Source: Euryarchaeota archaeon UBA602 (GTDB lineage Archaea; Thermoplasmatota; Poseidoniia; Poseidoniales; Thalassarchaeaceae). From it: 62,276 bases of DNA. Position numbers and translations under genes: made by a program. Where the stretch lies: contig DAHO01000052.1 in NCBI GenBank assembly GCA_002498455.1, positions 25,527-87,802 on the forward strand. The letters run 5' to 3'. Of this stretch, positions 36,589 to 45,354 are shown in pieces. How positions within the stretch are numbered: position 1 is the stretch's first letter; each line of letters begins with the position of its first letter. The notes below the pieces were generated by a model. It was not told the DNA's origin. It was given only the letters and a program-made list of their open reading frames with translations, and ran no database searches.

Positions 36589-36981
36589 ATGCCAACACCT
36601 TTGCGCATCGTGATTGCCAAACCCGGCTTGGACGGTCATGACCGTGGTGCCAAGGTTGTTGCAAGAGCCCTTAGGGATGCGGGACATGAAGTGATTTACA
36701 CGGGACTTCGTCGAACTCCTGAACAGATTGTACGAATTGCAATGGATGAAGACGCTCAGGTGGTCGGTCTTTCTTCGTTATCGGGAGCGCATGGTTTCTT
36801 ATTTCCCAAAGTCTGTGAATTGCTTCGCAAAGCTGGACTTGAAGATGTGGTTGTATTTGGTGGTGGAATCATTCCAGAACGCGATCGACCAGCGCTGTAT
36901 AAATCCGGAATTTCAGCAATATTCGGGCCCGGGACCACATCTAGTGAGATGATTGAATTTCTGAACAATCTGGAGGTGTGA
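36589..36981 (+). CDS. Methylmalonyl-CoA mutase, B12-binding subunit
   Basis: 130 residues forming only the cobalamin-binding domain of methylmalonyl-CoA mutase, as in archaea where the two domains are separate genes. The DxHxxG motif is D15-G-H17-D-R-G20 in GLDGHDRGAK, with H17 the cobalt ligand; the segment GLSSLSGAHGFLFP and GGGIIPERD complete the fold. Together with MeaB (next gene) and the divergent carboxylase it interconverts methylmalonyl-CoA and succinyl-CoA. The large catalytic subunit and the epimerase are not in the window. Confidence 0.95.
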   Translation: MPTPLRIVIAKPGLDGHDRGAKVVARALRDAGHEVIYTGLRRTPEQIVRIAMDEDAQVVGLSSLSGAHGFLFPKVCELLRKAGLEDVVVFGGGIIPERDRPALYKSGISAIFGPGTTSSEMIEFLNNLEV

Positions 36982-37802
36982 ATATGAATCGGCGCGAGCT
37001 TGCTCGGGCACTTTCGAATCCAGAATCAATTGTTGCATCCGAGCGCCCCAAGAATCCGTGGTGTGTTCTTGGTGTGACGGGTGCACCAGGCGTTGGAAAA
37101 TCCTGCCTGGTCGATCAAATTGTAAAAGGGTGGCTTGCGGGTGGAGAGAAAGTTGCTATACTGGCCGTTGACCCCTCTTCACCTATCTCAGGAGGGGCTC
37201 TACTTGGCGACAGGATGCGAATGTCTTCAGTCGATGCAGGGGAGAATGTATTCTTTCGCTCTATAGCAACCAGAAACTTGCCTGGCGGAGTTCCATCTCA
37301 CTTGAATAAGATGGTGGATTTACTGATTGAACAGGGCTGGACCAAAGTCATCATTGAAACGGTTGGGGCGGGCCAATCAGAAATTCGTGTTGTTGCCGTT
37401 GCGGATCGTATTCTATTGGTCGAAGGTCCTGCACGCGGAGATGTTATTCAGGCTGAGAAGGCAGGTATTCTCGAGTTGGCCGATATTGTAGCAGTGAATA
37501 AGTGCGATTTGGAAGGTGCTGATCGAGTTGCCGAAGAGATACGCTTGTCTCTGAATTTTTCTGCGGATGAGCCCGCACCAGTTATCCTTTGCTCCGCAGA
37601 AACTGGAGAGGGTATCGAGGACCTCCTCGAAACCATCAACACATTGTCTTGTGCGAAGGGGCCAACCATTGCCAAAGCGAGGGAACGCCTTTTGGCCGCA
37701 CATCAGGAATTGATGCTTAATCACCCAAATTTCACCGATGCAGTCAAGGGCTTGTCTGACGGACGGTATACTGTTGAAGAAGCTCTTCAACGGCTTAGAT
37801 GA
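36978..37802 (+). CDS. meaB: Methylmalonyl-CoA mutase-associated GTPase MeaB (ArgK family)
   Basis: G3E-type GTPase that guards and repairs the mutase cofactor. About 274 residues from GTG at 36978 (or ATG at 36984). P-loop GVTGAPGVGKS, switch region DPSSPISGGALLGDRMRM, the ETVGAGQSE block and NKCD for guanine specificity are all present. Its start overlaps the mutase subunit stop (GTGA), so the two are coupled. It lacks the longer N-terminal arm of some bacterial MeaB proteins but is otherwise complete. Confidence 0.94.
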   Translation: MNMNRRELARALSNPESIVASERPKNPWCVLGVTGAPGVGKSCLVDQIVKGWLAGGEKVAILAVDPSSPISGGALLGDRMRMSSVDAGENVFFRSIATRNLPGGVPSHLNKMVDLLIEQGWTKVIIETVGAGQSEIRVVAVADRILLVEGPARGDVIQAEKAGILELADIVAVNKCDLEGADRVAEEIRLSLNFSADEPAPVILCSAETGEGIEDLLETINTLSCAKGPTIAKARERLLAAHQELMLNHPNFTDAVKGLSDGRYTVEEALQRLR

Positions 37803-37811
37803 GGTCCGGGA

Positions 37812-38477
37812 ATGTCCGAAATACAGTTTGACGCCGATGCAGAAATCGAGTATGATGGGGATCACGTAAAGCATAGTGTAGGTGGCAAAGGAGGACACAT
37901 TTTTCGTCGCCTATTCCACGTATCGATGGCTTTTCTTCCATGGATATACTACGTTCATGGAGAGACGATTGGTCAGTTACTTTCCATCCAGCCTGTACAG
38001 TTCGCGGCTGCGATTGGAATCACCCTTTTGATTCTCGAAATGATTCGAATCCGTTTTGGGATTTTGATTTTCGGGCAGCGAGAATATGAGAAAAATCAGA
38101 TCAGTGCCCTCGCTTGGGGTTCACTTTCAATTTCAATGACATTCGTTGCACTTCACAATTGGCAAGGTGGGGATGGAGTTCACGATGGGTGGTTGGTCAT
38201 CCCCATTGTGTTGTGTTTGACGTTTGGGGATCCTGCGATGGGGGAGGCTCGTCGTAAGGGACTTGATGATCGAACAGTGTTTGCAATCGGGACCATCGTT
38301 TGTGGCGTAACTTGGCTCGGCTGTGGTTATTTCTTCGGAACACCTTACTGGATGGCAATTTTGATGGGGCCACTGACCACAGCTGCAGAATGGCCAAAAC
38401 TTCGATGGATTGATGACAATGGAACCATGGTTCTCATTCCATTGGCGGTGACCATTTTGTTGGCACCATTCCTGTAA
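37812..38477 (+). CDS. Dolichol kinase/DGK1-like integral membrane protein
   Basis: 221 residues with an acidic N-terminus and about six membrane helices. RRLFHVS (about residue 32), FGDPAMGEARRKGL and the C-terminal DDNGTMVLIPLA resemble the R-x-x-H, GD-A and DDN-x-x-x-P motifs of the SEC59/DGK1/phytol kinase/CDP-diglyceride-synthase-like superfamily, whose members use CTP to phosphorylate or activate a prenyl or lipid alcohol. The match is by eye and the substrate is unknown. It follows meaB by 9 bp but has no obvious metabolic link to it. Confidence 0.6.
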   Translation: MSEIQFDADAEIEYDGDHVKHSVGGKGGHIFRRLFHVSMAFLPWIYYVHGETIGQLLSIQPVQFAAAIGITLLILEMIRIRFGILIFGQREYEKNQISALAWGSLSISMTFVALHNWQGGDGVHDGWLVIPIVLCLTFGDPAMGEARRKGLDDRTVFAIGTIVCGVTWLGCGYFFGTPYWMAILMGPLTTAAEWPKLRWIDDNGTMVLIPLAVTILLAPFL

Positions 38478-38527
38478 GCATCCAGTTTACACGCTACGTT
38501 TACAAAGCGAATTCAGGTGGGCAAACC

Positions 38528-38641
38528 ATGTCAGAAGAAGCAGAACCACTGTCCGATGATGCACCCGGTCAAGGGCTCTACATTTTCGCGTACCTGTTTT
38601 CGATGGCGGCTTTGGCAGTGACCATGTTCCTATACACGTAA
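38528..38641 (+). CDS. 37-residue single-helix membrane protein
   Basis: A short frame MSEEAEPLSDDAPGQG followed by one hydrophobic helix (residues 17-36) and a stop. The acidic start, single helix and placement in an otherwise empty 200-bp gap between two plus-strand genes support a real micro-protein. Function unknown; no homologue recognised. Confidence 0.5.
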   Translation: MSEEAEPLSDDAPGQGLYIFAYLFSMAALAVTMFLYT

Positions 38642-38692
38642 TTCTGTAAGATTCGACCACGCCTTGAAATGCGTTGACATAGGCCCATGGTC

Positions 38693-40456
38693 ATGTGCGG
38701 TATCGCTGGAATCTTCGGCCCCAATGGGGACGATTCAGCCTTGGCACAATCTATGGCCGCAATGCTGAATCATCGTGGTCCTGACGGAATACAATCGTGG
38801 TCTGAACCCTGTCAACACGGTGGCGTAGGGTTAGGTCACACACGATTGTCAATTGTTGACGTTGCCGGTTCGACTCAACCGCTACACTCGGATGATGGTT
38901 GTGTGTTGGTAATGAATGGAGAAATTTACAATCATCAACAAATCCGTAATGATGAACGAGGATTTTCTTTTCGAACTCAGGGAGATGGTGAATCCATTTT
39001 AGCAGCTTACGCTGCACGGCACGATGATGTTTCTTGGGTCCAACGCTTGGATGGAATATGGTCATTCGCACTTTGGGATTCTGCTCGACAAGTCCTCATC
39101 TTGTGTCGCGATCGTTTGGGTGTGAAGCCCTTGGTTCGGACCCAAAATACAGATGGCAATCTGTTGTTTGGTTCTGAAGTCAAGTCGTTGCGAGCTTATT
39201 CTGAATATCATTCTACCATCGATATGAATGCTCTTGTTGCACGTATTGCCTTCGAGTATCCATTGGATCAAACAACATTGTTTGAGGACGTCCACTCAGT
39301 GGAGCCGGGTTCCATCGAAACTTGGAAACTGACTGAAAATGGAGCACAATTGGAACAAAGGAATCGATGGATTGATTCTTATTTATCCAATCCTCAGAAA
39401 TCATGGAATCCGACAGAAGACGCCTCGATTTTACTCGAATCATTGACTCAATCGGTGGCTGATCGTTTAATGTCGGATGTTCCTTTGGGAATTGTCCTCA
39501 GTGGTGGTCTAGACTCGGCCATGGTGGCTGCCATTTCTCACGAAGCCTCACGACGAACGGGCTACCCTCTTCCCGCATGTTGGACGGTTGCAGAATCTGA
39601 AGATAATCCAGACTGGAAAGCGGCTGAAATCGTTTGTCAAGCACTCGACTTGGAGCACCATCAGCACGTACTTGAGGACAATAGCTTCAATCGTTCGCTG
39701 CCTAACTTGTCTTGGCATGGTGAAGATTTGGACATCACTGTACTGTTCTTCCAACCCCTCTTTTCGACGATGTCAAAATCGGTCAAAGTTGGATTGTGTG
39801 GACAGGGTGCGGATGAGTTGCATGCTGGATATCCTCGATACAAGGATCTAACCAGCCATCGACTTTCGATTGATTCAAGATTGGATGCATGTGAACATCC
39901 GTTCGCAAATCGATTGCGGGGAGGGAAAATTGTTGAAGATGGATGGTCTGGAAATCACAATCCGAGCACCGTTTTTTCAAGTTTACACTCGGCTCTGGAT
40001 TACGAAATGAATCATGGGCAATTGACAAATTTTCAGTTACGACTGGTCGATCGACATAGCATGGCTCACGGACTTGAAGTTCGGGTTCCTTTCCTCGGAC
40101 AGCCACATGTAGGTGCATCTTCCGACCTTCCACTGGATTGGAAGCTCTCACCCGATGTGGAAAAGTTGGCTTTACGAGCCGCCGCAGATTTGACTCGATT
40201 GCCAAAAGAAATTGTCAATCGTCCGAAATTGCCTGCGGGTCGTGCAACATCTCCGACCATGATCGAGAATTTATTGGAAGAGTTGCATGGGCATGCATTG
40301 CAATACGCCAATGATTTCCCACAATTGGCAGGGATGTTCAAAGATCAGCCTGAAATCTCACTTGGCCTGAGGTTGTTCCGTTCCTTGCATATCACCGATG
40401 GTGGAGTCGGTCGTGAACACAAAGATTTGATGACCCTATTGGAGGATGTTGAATGA
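38693..40456 (+). CDS. asnB: Asparagine synthase (glutamine-hydrolysing)
   Basis: Class II glutamine amidotransferase of 587 residues. The start at 38693 leaves Cys as the first residue after Met (MCGIAGIFG), as the N-terminal nucleophile requires; an ATG two codons earlier would block it. NHRGPDG and the glutaminase domain precede the synthetase domain with the PP-loop SGGLDSAM (about residue 268) and GQGADELHAGYPRY. It overlaps the next gene by ATGA. Because the partner is a glutamate-cysteine ligase-like protein, a role in amide-containing metabolites other than asparagine cannot be excluded. Confidence 0.92.
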   Translation: MCGIAGIFGPNGDDSALAQSMAAMLNHRGPDGIQSWSEPCQHGGVGLGHTRLSIVDVAGSTQPLHSDDGCVLVMNGEIYNHQQIRNDERGFSFRTQGDGESILAAYAARHDDVSWVQRLDGIWSFALWDSARQVLILCRDRLGVKPLVRTQNTDGNLLFGSEVKSLRAYSEYHSTIDMNALVARIAFEYPLDQTTLFEDVHSVEPGSIETWKLTENGAQLEQRNRWIDSYLSNPQKSWNPTEDASILLESLTQSVADRLMSDVPLGIVLSGGLDSAMVAAISHEASRRTGYPLPACWTVAESEDNPDWKAAEIVCQALDLEHHQHVLEDNSFNRSLPNLSWHGEDLDITVLFFQPLFSTMSKSVKVGLCGQGADELHAGYPRYKDLTSHRLSIDSRLDACEHPFANRLRGGKIVEDGWSGNHNPSTVFSSLHSALDYEMNHGQLTNFQLRLVDRHSMAHGLEVRVPFLGQPHVGASSDLPLDWKLSPDVEKLALRAAADLTRLPKEIVNRPKLPAGRATSPTMIENLLEELHGHALQYANDFPQLAGMFKDQPEISLGLRLFRSLHITDGGVGREHKDLMTLLEDVE

Positions 40457-41586
40457 TGTCATATGTTGGGCCGGATATTCTGGCTGAACTTGAGGAAAAA
40501 ATCATCTCTAAGGAACAAGAGATTACGTCGTGGTTTGCTGAGAAGAGATCTAAACTAAAGATGCCAATCTATGGCTCTGTCGACATTCGTGATGCCAATT
40601 GGAAAGTTGCGGTCGTAGATGCGAACCAATTTCCTGCAGGTTTCAATAATTTGCAGGATGGCGATATTGGAGAACACTTCCGAAATGCCATCGGTGATTT
40701 ACGACATGTACACATCTGGCCTGAGGCTCATACTCGAAACCCTGCTTATGTTGAGCATTTGTCAGCTTTATCGGCAATCTTGGAGGAGGAAGGTTATGCT
40801 GTAACGGTGGGTGTCTTAGAAACTCACGAAGAGGTTCCAGTGAATATTGAGGGTGCGGTTCCCGACTTGATTCTACTCAACAATGATCTTACTGATGGCC
40901 CGCTCCCGGACCTCGGTGTCCCCGTTGTTCCATCTCCAAAAATGGGTTGGTACCAACGCCGTAAGTCGTCTCATTTCAAGGCGATTCAACCATTGGTAGA
41001 TGAGATTTCACAGTTGCTTGACATCGATCCTTGGCTACTCTCAACACAGTGGTTTGTCTCCGAGGGGAAGTGTTTGGACAAAGATACCTGCCGTACATTA
41101 TTGGCTGCTGAAGCGGATAATTTCTTGGCAGATTTACAATCAAAGTATGATCAATATGGGATTTCAGGTACCCCTACTTTGTTTGTGAAAAATGATGCTG
41201 GAACCTTTGGATTGGGGATTATCGAAATCACTTCTGGCGAAGAGTTACTAGCATTATCGAATCGAAAGATGCGAAAACTGACCTATGGAAAAGGGGGAAC
41301 AGAAGCTGAAGATTTCTTGCTGCAGGAAGGTGTCCCTAGCGCACTTTCATGGGATGGTATGGTTGTAGAACCCGTCGCATATTGTGCCAACGGCCGTGTT
41401 GGGGGTTGGTTTTATCGGGCAAATGCCAAGAAAGGCGAGATGGCCAATCTCAATAGTCCATCTTCTGTATTTATCCATCCACATGAAATTGAGAATCCTG
41501 CCATCGCATCTAGGCGTCAACACTGGCACATGTTGGTGGCAGAAATCGCCATGCTTGGAATCGCCATTGAGTCGGCTTCACTCTAA
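40453..41586 (+). CDS. Glutamate-cysteine ligase, GshA_ferroox-type
   Basis: 377 residues. The N-terminal blocks IYGSVDIRDANWKVAVVDANQFPAGFNN, a HTRN segment and, further on, LFVKNDAGTFGLGIIEI and LSNRKMRKL match, from memory, the glutamate-cysteine ligase family first described from Acidithiobacillus ferrooxidans (Pfam GshA). The enzyme would form gamma-glutamylcysteine, a thiol used by some archaea in place of glutathione. It is translationally coupled to asnB and convergent with a respiratory operon that encodes an HdrD-like disulfide-reductase domain. No gshB is seen. The assignment would be overturned if the ATP-grasp-like residues proved absent. Confidence 0.75.
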   Translation: MMSYVGPDILAELEEKIISKEQEITSWFAEKRSKLKMPIYGSVDIRDANWKVAVVDANQFPAGFNNLQDGDIGEHFRNAIGDLRHVHIWPEAHTRNPAYVEHLSALSAILEEEGYAVTVGVLETHEEVPVNIEGAVPDLILLNNDLTDGPLPDLGVPVVPSPKMGWYQRRKSSHFKAIQPLVDEISQLLDIDPWLLSTQWFVSEGKCLDKDTCRTLLAAEADNFLADLQSKYDQYGISGTPTLFVKNDAGTFGLGIIEITSGEELLALSNRKMRKLTYGKGGTEAEDFLLQEGVPSALSWDGMVVEPVAYCANGRVGGWFYRANAKKGEMANLNSPSSVFIHPHEIENPAIASRRQHWHMLVAEIAMLGIAIESASL

Positions 41587-41865
41587 TTCATCACTCACCA
41601 TCTCTGGTGGTGCATCCATGCCCATGATTTCGTAATTTGAGGGGAATAATGCAACGAGAACACCAGCGATACCAACAACAAGTGCCGACCAAAACATTTG
41701 GTAAGCAATTGCCATCTCTAGAGCGATTGCAACCAATAGTAACCCTCCTAGGTTGGAAATCCAAACCAATCGCTTGAATGTAGCCAAACCAACACCTTTG
41801 GTTGTCCCTGACATCGATTCTGGTCCGAACTCAGCTCCAAATCGAATGGGTTTGTCTTCAGCCAT
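41578..41865 (-). CDS. Small membrane protein at the end of the respiratory operon
   Basis: 95 residues with two membrane helices (about 34-50 and 55-75), an N-terminal polar head and an acidic C-terminus ending VSDELE. It is the last gene of the minus-strand operon starting with the CxCH protein at 48364, and its stop overlaps that of gshA. Probably a small complex subunit by position; no family recognised. Confidence 0.6.
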   Translation of the reverse strand: MAEDKPIRFGAEFGPESMSGTTKGVGLATFKRLVWISNLGGLLLVAIALEMAIAYQMFWSALVVGIAGVLVALFPSNYEIMGMDAPPEMVSDELE

Positions 41866-41900
41866 ATTCTCTCCTCAATGAATCTACACATCAATACTTG

Positions 41901-42233
41901 TCAACGGTCAATCATGATGATTGCATCTGTTGGACAAGACAACACACAGAGCCGACATCCTGTACAAGGGTCTCGAAGCACCTTTGCCTTACGGTTGACA
42001 TCGATGTTCAAAATCGGACTGCTCAAAGGTGTATCATACAATTCGATGGCATCATCATCACACACCAAGGTACATTGATCACATCCAATGCAGAGATCTT
42101 CCTTGACGAAGGCCACCGTACCAGGTCCCCCTTTGACCTTTTCACGCGCTTCCGTGCGCATAGAATTCAGTGCAAGTCGGATACGTGCGGCTTCGCCACG
42201 CCGCCGGGCATCCAACTCAGCACGAGTCGTCAT
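41901..42233 (-). CDS. Two-[4Fe-4S] ferredoxin-like protein
   Basis: 110 residues with two CxxCxxCxxxC sets, CIGCDQCTLVC and CTGCRLCVLSCP, preceded by a basic/charged 40-residue helical extension. The first set is followed by Asp rather than Pro. It lies in the cytochrome b/Rieske/HdrD operon and is a natural electron partner for the HdrD-like domain. Confidence 0.9.
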   Translation of the reverse strand: MTTRAELDARRRGEAARIRLALNSMRTEAREKVKGGPGTVAFVKEDLCIGCDQCTLVCDDDAIELYDTPLSSPILNIDVNRKAKVLRDPCTGCRLCVLSCPTDAIIMIDR

Positions 42234-42268
42234 GTATATTGGGTGTACATGGTGCTTCTCAAATCTTC

Positions 42269-42526
42269 CTAAGCAAAGAATGTCAGCCAGAGCGGATGAA
42301 TCGAAATTACAAATGCCACACAGAATCCAGTCAGTGTTCCCTTGGCCATATTGGGTCGATCATATCCTAGGGCGACCAGGATCAGGAAGAAACCGATGAT
42401 CAGGTCACAGACCATCCCAATCCAAGCAGCTTTCCATGACAACATCAGGGCCACAGTCAGTGTAGCAACAGGGCCAATCATGAATCCAGAAATCCAATCT
42501 CGATCAAGCGAGACCAAGTATCTCAC
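42269..42526 (-). CDS. Small integral membrane protein in the respiratory operon
   Basis: 85 residues with three predicted membrane helices and almost no loops. Its start overlaps the stop of the cytochrome b/HdrD fusion (ATGA), so it is translated with it; likely a membrane subunit. No sequence family recognised. Confidence 0.65.
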   Translation of the reverse strand: MRYLVSLDRDWISGFMIGPVATLTVALMLSWKAAWIGMVCDLIIGFFLILVALGYDRPNMAKGTLTGFCVAFVISIHPLWLTFFA

Positions 42527-45348
42527 GCCTGTTTCTTTGCCTCAACTTGACGTGCCAAAAACGAGACGACATCTAGGATTTCGAAATCGTGCTTTGGATC
42601 TCCCTCAAATTTGAGGCACTCAAAGTGAGTGACACACTTTGGACAGGATGTAAGCATGATATCGGCGCCGGTTGCACGAACTTCATCGAAACGCTGTACT
42701 CGCAGGGCGCGACTGTCTTCATTGCAAGACATCATACTGGATACACCACAGCAGAGTGCATCTTCACCATGGTGTTCCATTTCCACCAAGTCGACGCCCT
42801 CCACAGAACAGACCAAGTTTCGAGGCTCATCGTAAATTTCCATTTGACGTCCCAAGCGGCATGGGTCATGATATGTCACAGTCACATCTTCCTCCGTCTT
42901 GAGATTCATATCGAACCCATTCTCAATCAGGAATTCAGTAGTGTGCATGACCTTGATTCCTTCCAATTCGTAATCCTTGGCAAAGGTCTTGAAACATTCA
43001 GCACAACTGGAAACCAATGTTTCAATGCCACTGGCCTGAATTTTCTTCTGGTTGTAAGCCTTCAACTTCTCAAAGACTTCATCCATACCTTGCCACTTTT
43101 GGTCGTGTCCACAGCATTTCAGGAAGTCACGCCCAAGATAGGAAACGTCCTTATCCATCTCTTCAAACAGAGTGAATGCAGATGTCGTCGCGTCTCCGAG
43201 GTTCATTTCGCCCTCATTGACGTGGCTGAAAATCATCTCTTGATCCAAATAATCAACACATCCAGGGTAATATCCGATGCTTGAATCGATGGGGTAGTCC
43301 TCGACTGGGATGAAATCAGCATCTCGCTCTTCCTCAGCTTCTGCAGCAAGAACTGCTTGCAATACTGTATGTGGGATGTTCGATGCAGGGGGTCCACCTA
43401 CAATCAGTGCTCTTCGCATATCGACATAAGAGTCGTAGTCAACCAATTGTGGGCAGGCATTTGTACAAGCAGAACAAGTGAGACAAGAGTACAGAGGCAC
43501 TCCATCATCTTCATTGTTCCAAGTATTGTAGATGATGTTGAGTTTATCACCGGCATTGAACAATCGCACGGGACATGCATCATCACAGAGGTCACAGCCG
43601 TAACACTTGTTCATCTCGTATTCGTATCCTCGTGCCATGCTGCGCATGAGCATGAAGACTACAGCGCCTACGCCCAAACAGGGGATAAACAGCGAATAGA
43701 TTAGTTTCGCATCCAAACTCTTGGGGTTCTTGTGATAGGTCGGGTTCTCGACCATATGGCTCGACAGTGATGCGATGTCTAGGCCAATGTCTGCTCGAGT
43801 GAGGTTGGTGGGGTCGTCACGATTCAAAGCTTGACCATTCTCCCCGATCAGCAACGGCTGGTAAGCAATGACATTGAAGCCAGCGAAGACGGTGTATGAT
43901 GAATTCACACCGGTCCACAAAGTGGAGAATGCAATGTTGTATTCTCCTGGTTCAAGTTTCATCACAGTATTTTCACATGCTCCATCAAAGAAGATCTCCC
44001 CTGATTCAGGCTGGCTGACTGACATGGTCCCAGATCCCTCGCCAATACCCCATTCACTTGAACGCTCATTGCAAGCGATATCGACAAACACAGCCTCTTT
44101 GCCGAAATCCTCGATGTTAAGCACCCATTCGGCTGAGATTGGAACTTCGCCAGTCGCATCATTGCCTGATTCGTTCCAATCTCCAGACACACCGTTACGA
44201 CCGATCTCAGTGTCGGTATGTCCATTGGCTCCACTGAAGTCAATCAGATGTTCTTGAGTTGGTTGGTAGATTCCCCAATTGAGGAAATGTCCTGCCGTGA
44301 CTAAACAGAAATCCGAACGACTGTAGGCATCTTCACCTTCAAATTTGGGATTCTCCCAAACAGGATTCGCCAAACTCTGCTCATAGGTCAAACAATCTTC
44401 TTCGATGAGTTCCCAATGGTGACCTTCATTGATGTTAACAAGCGTATCGACAGGTTGTCCGCGGAGTTCTTCCAAGGCAGATTCTTCATCCATGGCTCCA
44501 AGGCCGCCTTGGTCCCAGAATCCGTTGTTGTAAACGGGCCAAGTCACCGAACACAGAATCACTGTAACAATCAGAGTGGCAATTGAGATTTGTTTCCCTA
44601 ATTGTGGTGAAGTTCGTGCCCCAATGGATTTGACCATGAACCATCGGATGCCCATGTACAGGGCAATCCATATGAAAATCCCAGTCAAAATCCAAGGTAC
44701 AGCATTGAACAATTCAGCAATCCAGGGGGCTCTTGTTCCACAATTCAACCCAGCATGTGAATTCAGTTGACAGAAGTCTGTCCGATTTTTCCCATACAAC
44801 TCAAGGAAGATATTGATTGAGAATACACTGATGAACCAAACGTGTGCCAAATAAATGGCTCCCGCAGTCGCAAACCATGGATCTTCCACACCACGCTTTT
44901 CTCGGCCTGGTAGGAAGGGTGGTAGAGCGAGGATTCCGACGGGCAAACCGGTAATGGCGGCACCCCACCATGCAGCATTCCAAGCAATGACGGGCTGTCC
45001 AAAGAATTCACCAATCGGCCCAGCAGGAATATCGAATTGGGGTAAATATTCACCCCAGCGAAGGTATCCGTAACTGAATAGAACGTACCAGTCAGGGAAT
45101 ACGAATCCAGCCTGTGCATAAGGATCCGCAGCACCGTGTAGGGGGGGCGGAATCAGCCATGAATAAAATGCCAAAACGGCAATCATGGATGCGAAAATAA
45201 TCCCATCTCGAAGAACTTCATGCGGCCAAAATGCATGGCCTACGAACACACGTCGCCGCTCATTGTCAGCGGATTGGAGGCTGTCCTTCTCACGAACATA
45301 GGTGTCCGCGATCCGGCCGAGGTTCTCAATTAGTCCCATTTTCTTCAA
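42523..45348 (-). CDS. Cytochrome b C-terminal half fused to HdrD-like Fe-S/CCG reductase
   Basis: 941 residues in one frame. Residues about 40-240 are membrane helices resembling subunit IV/cytochrome b C-terminal domain (FWPHEVLRDGIIF, then ADPYA...PDWYVLFSYGYLRW). Next comes an extracytoplasmic insert (about 275-550), one helix (about 553-575), then a cytoplasmic module: two [4Fe-4S] sets CYGCDLCDDACP (about 580) and CLTCSACTNACP (about 622), and two CCG domains (GYYPGC...CCGHDQ...CAEC; DPCRLG...CCGVSS...CPKC). This last module is HdrD/GlpC-like. The architecture links a quinol-oxidising bc-type core directly to a disulfide- or lactate-type reductase module, and is the most unusual gene of the operon. 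Confidence 0.88.
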   Translation of the reverse strand: MKKMGLIENLGRIADTYVREKDSLQSADNERRRVFVGHAFWPHEVLRDGIIFASMIAVLAFYSWLIPPPLHGAADPYAQAGFVFPDWYVLFSYGYLRWGEYLPQFDIPAGPIGEFFGQPVIAWNAAWWGAAITGLPVGILALPPFLPGREKRGVEDPWFATAGAIYLAHVWFISVFSINIFLELYGKNRTDFCQLNSHAGLNCGTRAPWIAELFNAVPWILTGIFIWIALYMGIRWFMVKSIGARTSPQLGKQISIATLIVTVILCSVTWPVYNNGFWDQGGLGAMDEESALEELRGQPVDTLVNINEGHHWELIEEDCLTYEQSLANPVWENPKFEGEDAYSRSDFCLVTAGHFLNWGIYQPTQEHLIDFSGANGHTDTEIGRNGVSGDWNESGNDATGEVPISAEWVLNIEDFGKEAVFVDIACNERSSEWGIGEGSGTMSVSQPESGEIFFDGACENTVMKLEPGEYNIAFSTLWTGVNSSYTVFAGFNVIAYQPLLIGENGQALNRDDPTNLTRADIGLDIASLSSHMVENPTYHKNPKSLDAKLIYSLFIPCLGVGAVVFMLMRSMARGYEYEMNKCYGCDLCDDACPVRLFNAGDKLNIIYNTWNNEDDGVPLYSCLTCSACTNACPQLVDYDSYVDMRRALIVGGPPASNIPHTVLQAVLAAEAEEERDADFIPVEDYPIDSSIGYYPGCVDYLDQEMIFSHVNEGEMNLGDATTSAFTLFEEMDKDVSYLGRDFLKCCGHDQKWQGMDEVFEKLKAYNQKKIQASGIETLVSSCAECFKTFAKDYELEGIKVMHTTEFLIENGFDMNLKTEEDVTVTYHDPCRLGRQMEIYDEPRNLVCSVEGVDLVEMEHHGEDALCCGVSSMMSCNEDSRALRVQRFDEVRATGADIMLTSCPKCVTHFECLKFEGDPKHDFEILDVVSFLARQVEAKKQA

Positions 45349-45354
45349 CTCCGA

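Noticed and set aside
36982..37802. Possible arginine kinase/transport ATPase (old ArgK name)
   Set aside because: Context with the B12 subunit and the P-loop details point to the mutase chaperone MeaB, not arginine transport.
42589..43284. 231-residue plus-strand frame opposite the HdrD-like module
   Set aside because: Antisense shadow; the minus strand has all Fe-S and CCG motifs in frame.
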